Origin: Amoebophrya sp. AT5.2
Taxonomy: Eukaryota > Sar > Dinophyceae > Syndiniales > Amoebophryaceae
Direction of reading: 5' to 3'
DNA length: 24,493 nucleotides
NCBI GenBank assembly: GCA_005223375.1
Contig: RXOD01004300.1
Span: 1 to 24,493, forward strand
In this document: in pieces, positions 1 to 10,156 of the stretch
Position numbering within the stretch: the first letter of the stretch is position 1
Layout of the letters: every line of letters begins with the position of its first letter
The notes under the pieces: model-generated
Told to the model about the DNA's origin: nothing
What the model saw: the letters and a program-made list of their open reading frames with translations, nothing else
The model's database searches: none
Position numbers and translations under genes: made by a program

Positions 1-2
1 GG

Positions 3-3000
3 CTGCACCGCCTGCAGAATGCGCGGGCAGTAGCACGCAAGTGGGTCGGGCGATGGAAAAATTTCGCGGGAGAATCTGATGCTGATCTTGCTGGTGGTGG
101 GAAAGCGTTACTGCGCAAAGCGGCCGAAGAATTTCGAAGCCAACAGACCGCCGCGTTTGATCATGAGGGTTTCATTCGCCGGTTGCAGGAGGGGAAGGTT
201 TTCGAGGAGAAGCCGCTGGTGAGCATCGAGGTTCGCGACGTCGATGACGACGAGGAGGAAAGCGAAGATGACGAGGACGTCGCGTCAACGCGGCAGGCTC
301 GGAAGTCGCAACCGCGTCCGGAGGTGCACGTGGTTTTCGATGCCGCGGCAAAGGAGCAGGTGAAGACGGTACTGGACATTTTGGCGCAGCGTTCGCGGGT
401 GAAACTCCTCGCAATAGCGCACCCGGCGAGTACCGTTGTCAACGCGGCGCTGCGGGTCTTGTACCACGGCACAACTACCAGCAAGGCGGCGAAGAGTAGT
501 TACAACAAGTTCTCTCAGACGAAACGGGCGATCTTCCTGCGCACGTTCCTGCAGGACCTGCTGAACGCGAAAGCCTGGTGGGCGGCGGTCGAACGCAGCA
601 AAAACAAACGGGAAGATGATGTGGTAAAGACAAAAAATTTTTTAAAAACCGCTATGATCGACCACGTGCTGAAGAAGGGAAAACTCTGGAAGCAGCTGAA
701 GCAGGCGGCGAAAGGCGTGGCGGCAGAAATCGAACAGCAGGCAGGAGCCGAAAAGGAAGACGAAAATTCAGCAGCAGCGGAAAAGGAGGTGCTGCGGGGA
801 GCGGGCTTCTCCAAGCTGCCGGTTCTGTTCTGCCACGGGCTCGTGTACGAGGGGTTTTCGTCCTCTCCAGCGGCCGCGGCGGGAAGCATGATGAGCGTGA
901 GAACGCTTCTCACGTCGGTGCCGGACGCGGAACGACCGCGAGGAACGTCTAGCAAAATTTCGACGTACCACCCGCTCCTCCACTCGCATCTGGACGGGTT
1001 GGCGCTCGCAACTGCAGGCACCGGCGGCGCGACCGTCGTAGCATTCGAGGACGAAGAAAAAGAACACGGGGTGGCGAGCTACGTGGATTCCTTGGCGGAT
1101 GGCGGGACAGGCGGCGGCACGCAACACAGCAGCAGCGACGAAGGAGCCAGGAAGCTTGTCTACGTTGTCGGCAAGGACACCGAGAACTGGTTTTCGTATC
1201 TCCAGAGTGCGCTTGCCGCGGAGGGCAGTCGGGAGGACCCCGCCAAAAATATCGCGGAGCATTTCCCGGATGTGGAGCACTTCCTGGCCGAGAAGCTGCA
1301 AGCGAACTCTCGGACAGGGAGTGCTTCCTGGACAGCTTCTCGGACCCCATCGAACTCGACCGCCACGGCGCTGCGCGGCGCGGGCCGCTTTGTCGTGTGC
1401 AACGGCGCCGTCTCGCCGCTTGGCGATCACGACATTGCTTCTACTTCCGTTGTTCCGCCCCAACAAAACATGATAAATGCGACGTCGGACGAACACAGTT
1501 TTCCGTTTTCCTGCGTCCCCCGCGTGCCCGAAATTGTGGCCGACCGCCCCAAGTGGGAAGCAGCCGCCGTGAAGCACCTACTGGGCCGCTGCGCGCTGCG
1601 GATCGGGTCCTCGAAAGCAGGCGATCCCGACTCGACAGACGTTGTCGCCGCGCTCGACCCGCTCGACCCGGCCGCGCCCATTGTCGGCAGGGCGTTGCTA
1701 ATGCTCCACGAGGAATTCTCCCTCTCGGTTCTGCTGGCGTTCAACCTGCGCGTAAAGCCGGATAAGGGAAGGAATTTTGACTACTCCGCCACGGCAGTGC
1801 ACAAGCCTGACCTCCGCCACTGGACACGGGTCTCTGTCGAAGGCGAGAAATTGGAATTCAAGGACATCCGCTTAAAAACCCAAACAAATCTTCTGTGTAC
1901 AACTTTTGAAGTACTACGTCTACAGAAGAATTTCCAGGATGTAGAGCAGCTTCGCACGAACAAAACGGCGGGGAGCGGAGCGCTGAGACAGCAGATGCTC
2001 TGGAGGCGGTTTGGTTAGCAAGCCGCCTCAAGACGTGAACTCTAGATTCTAAGTAGAACGTTCGGAAGAGCCTGACGCGGCGCCAGTGGTCGCTGGATTT
2101 TGTGGAAGGCCACGCGATCTCAGCGTTCCTTATGCACCCGCCAACGCGTCGCAGTAGGGTTGAATGGGTTGGCATCCGGCCGCTGCTTCTGCAGCGGGCT
2201 CATGTATGGGAACCTTGCAAAGGACCGGGCACCAGAATTGCGACAGCTGGCCTTCTTATGAAAAGTTTTTTGGAATAGTATAGTACTTCCCCCGAAGTAC
2301 GCAGACTTGTTTCTGTGTCTCTAATCCGCACGTCCGGGAGACTGTACCTGGAGGTGGTGCCGCCGGACCCTGTGGCCTGGGAGATTCGGCTCGTGAATGG
2401 GACGGGGGACCTGGACAACTTGCGCGCGGACGAAGGTACTATGCTGGATGTCGCCTACGCCGCGGAATACGAGATAACGGGAGTTCGTTACCAGGTGAAG
2501 GCCTCTCTCCCCAGGCGTGCGCCGGCAGAACTGGCGGAGTTGATTACGGGGGAGAGCAAGAAGCGGGACGAGGGGCCCATGTGCCTGCCCCTGCCGGAGC
2601 AAGCGGGCGGAGAAGCGGCGCCCGGGGGTCAGAGGCAGCGTTTGGCGCTGCCGCAGCAGCTGCCCGATGCGGGAAGTGGAATGCAGCGGCAGATGCTGTA
2701 CACCATCACGCTACCGACGGACGAGGCAGAAGCGCGCAAACGAGGACTTTCCACGACAGCAAACCTGCCCAGGCTGCTCGCAGGCCCGAATTCGCCTAGT
2801 TCCCCGGGAACAACAACTGCAACGGCGCAACTGTCCCTGTTCCCTCCCCCCACCACGGTGAAAAGATCCCAACTCGTGCCCTGCCCCGGAAGAGCGGAGT
2901 ATCAAAGCGGCATCACAAAGCCGACGGAGGGGGCCTCAGAAGATGAAGTAGAGACAACTGACGTTGTTCTTGGGCCGCAAGTAGATGCTGGGACAAAGAC

Positions 3001-4487
3001 GATTCACATTTTCTCGGTGGCCTCCGGGTGGCAGTACGAGAGGCTACTGCGCATTATGATGACGTCGGCCAGGATGCGAACGGAGCTCGACTGGAAACTG
3101 AAGTTCTACGTGTTGAGGGACTTCCTGTCAGCGAGGTTCGATGTAAAAGAGATCGAAAAGAAGCTGCCGAACGTAGAAATCGAGCTGCTAGCGACGCCAG
3201 CCTGGCCCGACTACCTGCGCGAAGGAGGACACGCAAACGGGGATAAGATTGGTATGTAAGAGGAGTTCGTTGTTCTTCTGCATTTTTTGTGGGCGTTTTT
3301 TTTCTCGTCGAAACTGGAGACGATGATAATGGTCGATGACTAAGTCTACGCGCAGCCTCGGCATCCATCGTTCGTTAAAGAAAAGATTCCAATCGGTATC
3401 AGACGTGCGCTCGCGGTGCCGTCGACCTCCTTCGAAAGACGAGTCAAAACAATTCGCTAGGACACCTTCAAACAACTCAGGTATTCGCCAGGACAAGCAG
3501 CGTCTCATCTGGGCTTACAAGGTGCTGTTTCTCGACGTTCTCTTCTTCCAAAAAACCAACCGCGTCGTCTTCATCGACGCGGACCAGATCGTGCAGAAGA
3601 GTCTTGTTTCGTTGTGGCAAACCGAGCTGCACCCCGCCGCCGTTTGGGCGTTCGTGCCGTTTTGCTACGGCGGCGAGAAGAACGACAAGACGTTGGGCCA
3701 CCGTTTCTGGGACCGCGGTTACTGGAACGACTTGATGACCAATCCTTCGCGCCCCGGCAGCGCTTTCGAGCAAATCACCGAGTTTTCGGGGCTGCCGAAG
3801 GAAGAGGAGGACGAGCAGGAAGACGAGGGCGAAACCGATGAAATAAACTCAGCCGCGGGTGGCGGCTCTACTTCAACTGCGAGCAAGCGTGATGGAGGAG
3901 AGCGCGGAGCTGTGGCTGGTACTTCTGAGGCGGCAGGTGTAAAATCGTCCAGACCTGCTGCCAGGAAGAAAAAGGCTCCTTCAAGAACATTCAGACGCAA
4001 GCGGTACCATATCTCGGCCCTGTTTGTGGTCGACATTCAGAAGCTGGTGCACCATCAGGTCCTGGTCAATAACCATCCCGAGGATGCAGCCACTGCAATT
4101 CGCGGGACCTACAAGAGCCTCGGGCGGGACGAAAACTCGCTGTCCAACTTGGACCAGGATCTGCCGAACTACCTGCACGGCACGGACCAGTTGAGCATCC
4201 AATCCCTCGACCAGTCGTGGCTGTGGTGTGAGACATGGTGCGCTGCCGAGGGTCTGGAAAAGGCGAGAACGGTGGACCTGTGCCAAAATCCACTGACGAA
4301 AGAGCACAAGCTGGACCAGGCGAGGCGAATCGGGGGAACCACGTGGGAAGAATACGACAACTTCTGGACCGGAGGTTCACTATCAGGGGAGAGCGATTTC
4401 GCGGGCTTAGTGAAAAAGGTAAACAGTCTTGCAGACGGAAATGGGGAAACGGCTGCGCGGAGGGATGTGGACAAGGCGGACTTATAG
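3..4487 (+). CDS. UGGT: UDP-glucose:glycoprotein glucosyltransferase (UGGT), 5'-partial, 4 exons in window
   Basis: Re-glucosylates misfolded N-glycoproteins in the ER lumen so they re-enter the calnexin/calreticulin cycle. Proposed exons are 3-1910, 2087-2203, 2279-3251 and 3481-4487, giving about 1334 residues; the frame is open to the window edge, so the N-terminus and signal peptide lie upstream (family about 1500 aa). The first exon covers the thioredoxin-like/beta-sandwich region, with a family-like FVVCNGAVSPLGD near 1392. The last two exons carry the GT24 domain: IFSVASGWQYERLLRIMM, the DAD metal-binding motif at 3576-3584, GYW at 3717-3725, RYHISALFVVDI from 4002, NSLSNLDQDLPN and WLWCETWC. 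Between GYW and RYHISALF are about 92 residues where human UGGT has about 8. The protein ends KADL, resembling an ER-retrieval tetrapeptide. The last intron is well supported by homology; the first two (1911-2086, 2204-2278) are inferred from frame and alignment to remembered family motifs and are less certain. Confidence 0.93.
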
Positions 4488-5227
4488 GGGGCGGCGGGAT
4501 GAACAAAGAAAAAGAGTAAGCGTACCCGTACCCGTACGCATACGCAATAAGGCAGGAAAGCCCACACTTAGCGACAATTCAAAAACCGATCAAGAAATGT
4601 GCTGTCCCCGTGAACAAAAGATGCGCGGAACCGACAATTAACGACTCTTGGTGGTGCAAACAAGCTCTGTGACGACTTGAAGCAAATCAAAAACAAAGCA
4701 GATGCTCGACGATATGTTCGTCTGTTTTGGAACGTTTGTCGATCTCACTGTAGCCTTTCAGCACGTTGAAGTTCTCGTTGCTCGCCTTTTTGTTAATTCT
4801 GTCAATCTACTAAAGAAGTAAAGTAAGTTAGTAATCCGCCCTCTTCGTCTTCCTGTTCCTTTGAGGAGGCTGCCGTGTTACGTCGCTATCAACCGAAATT
4901 GTTCCCGCCGTCAACATGTCAATGGATCAGACTCAACAAAGGGCGGCTTCAACTAATGCTCGCCTATCATCAGTTTGAATGACAAAAAAGTAGCTCCTCC
5001 GCTCTGGAACAGGACAGAAGTTCCCGCTTCGCAAGGTGCCTCGAGTACAATAGAAGCATCCGTTTGGAAAAAAGTCGTCGCGCCACGCGTCATTAGATTC
5101 GTCGTCGCGCCACGCGTCACGACCATACTTACACACGCTTGTAGTACGCGCCCGGGTTAGCGTTAGCACGCAGGGACCAGCACAGTCCTGTCACACACAG
5201 AAGCAGAACGAAGCATCGGCATTGCAG
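4488..5227. other. Intergenic spacer between UGGT and methyltransferase-like copy 1
   Basis: No gene can be supported here. Near 4521-4545 is a short hexamer-like run (cgtacc, cgtacc, cgtacg, catacg). At 5074-5092 and 5101-5119 is an exact 19-bp direct repeat. The stretch should contain the UGGT 3' UTR and the promoter and 5' leader of the next gene, but I see no clear poly(A) signal or TATA-like box. Small open frames here are short and match nothing I know. Confidence 0.6.
5074..5119. repeat. Exact 19-bp direct repeat, two copies
   Basis: The sequence gtcgtcgcgccacgcgtca occurs at 5074-5092 and again at 5101-5119, 27 bp apart. It lies about 110-150 bp before the start codon of methyltransferase-like copy 1, so it could be part of its promoter or 5' leader. 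Function unknown. Confidence 0.85.
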
Positions 5228-7298
5228 ATGAATCCCTATCCCGGCGAGTTTGCCCAGCTCATGGCCAAGTGCCAAAAGTGGGCCGCATTGGTTGCTGCTG
5301 ATGATGCGGGCGGATCAACAGCGGACAACACGCCAGCAAGCAGCACTTCTTTGGAACATCAGTGCGTCGACATTAAGTCCGTGGGGACGTTGGCGGCGGG
5401 ACTCGACGGTCGGCTTTTCGATCTCATCAAGGCTGTGGAAAGATGGCTGGATCTGGACCGCTTCGCAGGCGACGTTGCGTGTGCGCGGCCAAAAACGACC
5501 GCTCTGGACCTTTCTGCGGGTTCATGTTCATCAGGGCCGGCGATCCCTGTGCTGATGCAGACTTTTTGGCGCAACCGGGTGCAGTTTTACTGTGCGGAGG
5601 TCGACGTGCACGGACGCGGCGGGAGCTCCGACGTGTCTCTCCGGAAGCGCCTGGACGCGCTGCTGGGGCAGGCGGCCTCGCAGCTGCTGGTTCTCGGAAG
5701 GTACGCGGACGAAAATACAACGGGTGGAGAGGACCAAGTTACACTCCCCATCCTGGACGGCGACGTGGTGCAGGTGATCGCCCACCATGAAGGAGGACGC
5801 CCGCACCACAGGCAAATAACGGGGGTCGTGCGTGCGTCGGAAGCCTTCCCAAGCTCGGTACTGCGGCCGTTCGGCGAGTCATCCGTCGTCCTTCCTCCGC
5901 ACGAAAAGTTGGACGGAGAGATGCTGGCCAAAATCCTGATAGTGCGTCCGAAATACCTGCCGGCGTTTGTGGGACGAGCCGGGGCCGGGATGGGCATGAT
6001 CTTAGCTCAGCGACCATTTTCGGCGGCGCAAATTCTGTACACCCTGGACACATATCTGAAGACCGTTTCTTCACCCCCGAGGGCACTGGAGAACGAAGTC
6101 GACGAGGAAACCACGGAACCGGACGAGAACGACGACGGGGAAACAGGAGAAGGTGGGGACTTGATGGCGGCAAACACGGGCAACAAAAGGGACGACACAG
6201 AGCCGCACTTCATGCCGGATGCACGCGCCAGAACCGCTGCGACCGACTTTGAAGACTATGCCAACGCCTTGCTGCACGAGAAAAGCTGCTACCCCGTGCC
6301 GGTGGACAGCGCGGGCGCGGCGCACATTATGGCTCAGCTGGATGCTGCCAGGCAGCTGAGCTACAATATGCGCGTGCCTGAGGCTCCTGACGCGGAGGTC
6401 CGCTGCGGTACTACCGCCCAGCGCGCCATCCCTGTTGAAATCGTCGACCAAAGGGGCGGAGGTCGCCGCTTCCGCTCGGTGCCCGCGGAAAGTCTCAGGC
6501 TGCTGGAGCGCGGGGAGCCGGCGCCGCATGTCGCCGAATTGATGCGGCAGTACAGAAAGATGCGGGGAGCATCGGTGGGGAACATCGGTGACGACGAGCT
6601 GCGCGATGCCATCGAGCTGCACGAGTACGCGGCGGCGCTCAGGTGTCGGTCCTGCCTAACGCGGGCGGGCGGTCTCGGGGAGGGTGTGTCTTTGCTCGAT
6701 CTGACGGATGCTGGCCGGGCACTGAATGTGGCGCGGCGGTTCGTCGCGACGGAGGAAGGGTCCTCATGCTGCTTAGTGACCGCAGTTGGCCTGCTGACGC
6801 AGGCACAGAGCGTGGCGCCGTTTTTGTGGCAGGACGTGCTGCGGATCGCGGACGAGGTATCGGATGCAGCTGCAAGTTAGTAAAACCAGCAAGAACTCGC
6901 GGTCCACATGTAAAACACATTATAAACGCAAAGATGAGTTGTATGCGCTTACACTTCTAAAAGCGGTCGTCCGAGGCAGAACAAAAATGCCGATGCCCAG
7001 TGCTTGACGCCACCCCGACACATCACAGGTTTTATGTCCTGGCGGCGTGCTACTGCAATATGACACGGACGAGTGGGGCGGTTTCGCCGACAGAACGATA
7101 ATGGAAAGCTACGTGAAAAGTGAAGGTCTCGCCCTGAAGCTCCTGGAGCGCTCTGAGCCAGTCGACTACGGAAGCGGCCCGGGTGGGCGGATGTTTATCC
7201 TGATTTGGAACAAGGTGGAGGGAACAAACGGCGGCATGCGGGGTCGGGAGCAGCTGAAGGAGCAAAATACTGCAACGGCGCACGCGGGCGGAGCCTGA
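5228..7298 (+). CDS. Methyltransferase-like protein, tandem copy 1 (degenerate SAM motif), 2 exons
   Basis: Exons 5228-6856 and 7029-7298 are separated by a 172-bp phase-0 GT-AG intron and give 632 aa. The first ATG of the frame is taken as the start. Motifs shared with copy 2 in order: AGLDGRLFDLIKAVERWLD (residues about 58-76), VLMQTFWRNRVQFYC, a long variable middle, VVRASEAFPSSVLRPFGE, SLRLLERGEPAPHVAELMR, NIGDDELRDAIELHEYAAAL, CLVTAVGLLTQ, then across the intron IADE-VLCPGGVLLQYD and EWGGFADR. The general order fits a class I methyltransferase fold: motif I strand near residue 93, a motif IV-like strand, then a PGG turn before strand 5. The glycine loop is altered: LDLSAGSCSSGPA replaces LDLGSGPG, so SAM binding is doubtful. 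An acidic stretch lies around 6097-6160. I do not recognise the family and give no substrate. Start and splice choice are supported by comparison with copy 2. Confidence 0.82.
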
Positions 7299-7361
7299 GG
7301 CGGGTGGGTTTTTTGGTCGAAGATTGGTATATCATTTGGGCGGTCCAGAAGCAAGCACTGG

Positions 7362-7384
7362 ACTTCGTTGAGCCATGGCAATAC
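7362..7384 (+). repeat. Conserved 3'-flank block, copy 1
   Basis: Exact 23-bp match to 10215-10237, located 64 bp after the stop codon here and 59 bp after the stop codon of copy 2. It is the best-conserved part of the duplicated 3' flank. Confidence 0.85.
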
Positions 7385-8354
7385 TCACAACGCAAATCGT
7401 CCTGATGAAGAAAGTCTAGCACGCCTACAGTACACAATGCGGTTGCGGCGCCGCTGGCGCTGGAAAGGAAGCGTCCCATCAAACTTGATTCTAACAATTC
7501 TGTCATCTACCTTGTCTAGCGGTCCGCCTCGGATTCCCATACACAAGCAATGAATTCGATACTTCATCTCTGGCAGAACGATGGCATTCTCATGTATGAA
7601 CTCACCGCACTCGTCGTGAGGTATGGCCTACCGCACAGGAGATATCAATCCTTTATGACCCTTTCGCCATCACGATCACCAAGAAAAAAATGTTTCGAAT
7701 AAACAGCCTCCGGCAGTCAGGGCCGTTCGTTGAAGCAAAGAAATCTATCAGGACGCTTCGAACTTATTGCGGTATTAGATGTTGAATGTCAGCAGCAGAG
7801 CTAAGTTCGCCCAGCTCAGCCTAAAAAAATGTTGAAAGAAACTATAGTAGACAGATGATCGATGATCAGGGTGCTGGTTCTCAATTTCAGGCTGGTGACT
7901 CGAAATCGTTGCGCTGTGCACACCGTGAAGATGCGACGCAGGAAATGGTTCGTTCTTCGTTGACACGTCGCGATCGCGCTCGTAGGTACATATGCGATCA
8001 TGGCGATCTTTTCGCGATTCTCTTTTGTCAAGCCGAGGATTGTAGTCTCTCTCGTACGGTTACTATTAGTCTCACCCTTTCCCTTACGGTTCCTTTTTGG
8101 TCTGCTCAGGTTGGACTAGAGTCATAAGGACAACATTTCGGTGCTGGCTTTGGTGAAGCCATCTCTACTCGAGATCATACGCTTCTGCAAGTAGCAAGTG
8201 CGGCTACGCAGCACACGACGATAACAGCGATTTACTCTCTTCGCGGTTTCCCCACACCACTCTAAATCTTTATCGCAGTGAGTAACACCGTTGTTCTAGT
8301 ATTTCTTTAAGTGCAACGAACAGGTACAGATCCACAGCGATACCAGCAATCAAT

Positions 8355-8378
8355 CTTTCGTTTTAATACTTTTTACAG
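8355..8378 (+). promoter_or_regulatory. Pyrimidine-rich splice-acceptor-like site before methyltransferase-like copy 2
   Basis: A T-rich tract ending in ttttacag lies 32 bp upstream of the ATG at 8411. With no nearby upstream exon evident, it could be the acceptor of a 5'-UTR intron or of spliced-leader trans-splicing, which is known in dinoflagellates. This is inference from sequence shape only. Confidence 0.4.
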
Positions 8379-8410
8379 AAACGAGAACGAAACCCGAAAC
8401 CATTTCGGAC

Positions 8411-10156
8411 ATGGGCGGAACCACTTCGATCCCCGAAACCGGAGACCATTTCGATCCCGCAGCGTTCGCGGAGATCTGCGCCGCGATGCAGGCAATGGGT
8501 AACGGCGACCTTCTCCAAGATCCAGCGGTAATGCAGCGCATCCTCGAGGATATGATGGACACCACGCCGGAGTCTTTCGTCCGCAAGTCCATGACCACCG
8601 GACTGCACATGGACGGCCGAGTGTTTCACCTCATCGAAGCGGTGGAGCGGCACGTGGACGTAGGATACGTAGAAGCAGGAGGCGCGCCGTGTCGGGCTCT
8701 CGACCTCGGGTCGGGACCAGGCACCATGCCGGTGCTGATGCAAACGTGGTGGCGGAACCGCGTGGAGTTTCGATGCGTGGACTCCTCTACAATGATCGAG
8801 GGATGCATGGAGTGGTTGCTGCAGCGTGCGACGTGGCGGCTGGCGGTCTTGGGGAGTTACGGGCCGCCGAAAGGAGACCACAAGGAAAAAACGGGGACAG
8901 GAGACGATGGGTCTCCGATCCGAGACGGGGACCTGGTCAAGGTGGTCGCTCCAGGACTGGCGCATGACGGCAAGAAGGCAGTGGTGCGCGCGTCTGAAAC
9001 CGTGCCAGCAACGTCGCTGCGAGCGTTCGGCGAAGAGAAGAAGTACACGGCGGCCGAGTACCGGAAAAGGATTCTCGAGGGCTCCCTTAGGACACCTGGC
9101 ATCGCTGCTGCCGAAGAGCTCCAGAACCTTGCCAACGACTTGCTAGTCTTGGGCGAAAAAGGAAAAGCGTCAAGAGCCGGGGAGATGGCCACTACCGGCG
9201 CGTCGTCTCTCGGCGTCTCGTTTGATTCAAGAGGCTTTGCGGCAGCACTGCTCCGAAGCATCCGGGACCCCAGCGACCGGAGCATTGTTGTTGAGATCCT
9301 GGATGATCCGATTCCGAAGAAAAAGAAAAAGGATCGCAAGCCCGCTGGTTGTGTCGATCCGGGACGGCAACCCAACAACAAGAGCCGCTACGTCTCGGTT
9401 TCCGCGGAAAGTCTGCACCTGCTCGAGCGGGGAGATCCGGAGCCGCACACCGCGGAACTGATGCGCTACTACCGGAGGAAGGCACAACATAACGCGAAGA
9501 AATCGGGAAAGAAGTACAAGAAGATGAAGAACATCGGTGACGTCGAACTGCGGGAGGCCATGGAGCTGCACGAATATGCGGCGGCCCTCAAATGCAATTT
9601 TTCGGGCATTTTCGACCTGCACGAAGTGGGCCGCGCCGTGTGCTTCGCGGGCGGGCAGGGTTCCTGCATGCTGGTCACCGCGATTTGCCTGCTCATGCAG
9701 GTGGGATGTATGGATCCGTTTCTGTGGGAGGACGTGCTGCAAATCGCAGACAAGGTACTTACTACGAACGTACAAGCAGAGCGAGGAATTTGATGTCCGG
9801 AGTAGATCCAAAAGCCAAAGGCGAAACACGAGCGAACTTTCAAGAACACCTACCGACGAAGAAAAAATTCAAACCGAAAAATCCACACACAGGTTTTGCT
9901 TCCTGGCGGCGTGCTGCTGCAATATGACACGGAGAAGTGGGGCGGTTTCGCGGACAGAACGAGAATGGAGGGCTACGTGAAAAAGAAAGGTCTCGCCCTC
10001 GAATTCGTCGAGCGCTCCGAGCCAGTCGACTACAGAGACGATCCGGATGGGCGGATGTTTACGCTGGTTTGGAAGAAATTAGGGGACGAAAACGTCAGCG
10101 CGGAGGGCCAAAAGCAAGTCAAGCAGCACAATGCTGCAAATGCGGGCGGGGCCTAA
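8411..10156 (+). CDS. Methyltransferase-like protein, tandem copy 2 (intact SAM motif), 2 exons
   Basis: Exons 8411-9754 and 9893-10156 with a 138-bp phase-0 GT-AG intron give 535 aa. The start ATG begins MGGTTSIPETGD. It is a paralogue of the preceding gene: GLHMDGRVFHLIEAVERHVD, then CRALDLGSGPGTMPVLMQ with a textbook class I methyltransferase motif I (L97-D-L-G-S-G-P-G104), then WWRNRVEFRCVDSS, whose aspartate suits the SAM ribose-binding position after strand 2. The middle has a lysine-rich patch (KKKKKDRK) and SAESLHLLERGDPEPHTAEL. A later motif IV-like strand (CMLVTAICLLMQ) leads across the intron into IADK-VLLPGGVLLQYD, EKWGGFADR and a C-terminal tail. The distance between motif I and motif IV is much longer than usual, implying a large inserted domain. 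Substrate unknown. Compared with copy 1 it lacks part of the middle region but keeps the predicted cofactor loop, so it is more likely catalytic. Confidence 0.87.

Larger units (their letters stand above)
7299..8410. other. Spacer after methyltransferase-like copy 1, first part duplicated after copy 2
   Basis: The first 400 bp or so (7299 to about 7700) are alignable by eye with 10157 to about 10540 downstream of copy 2, including an exact 23-bp match at 7362-7384 / 10215-10237. This is probably the 3' UTR plus flanking DNA of an ancestral gene. An AATAAA-like string occurs near 7697, with no proof that it is used. The remainder to 8410 holds no supported gene; its end is the 5' leader of copy 2. 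Confidence 0.65.

Noticed and set aside
768..1577. 269-aa open frame on the minus strand
   Set aside because: It overlaps the UGGT exon and has Arg/His/Pro-rich composition typical of antisense frames of GC-rich genes.
1911..2278. UGGT as a pseudogene because of in-frame stops
   Set aside because: The stops fall inside segments with GT and AG ends whose removal keeps frame and restores family motifs; the catalytic motifs are all intact.
7047..7298. A separate short protein after methyltransferase-like copy 1
   Set aside because: The same fragment occurs after copy 2 with an acceptor at the same codon; it is the last exon of each gene.
8857..9381. 174-aa minus-strand open frame
   Set aside because: Antisense shadow of methyltransferase-like copy 2, without family motifs.
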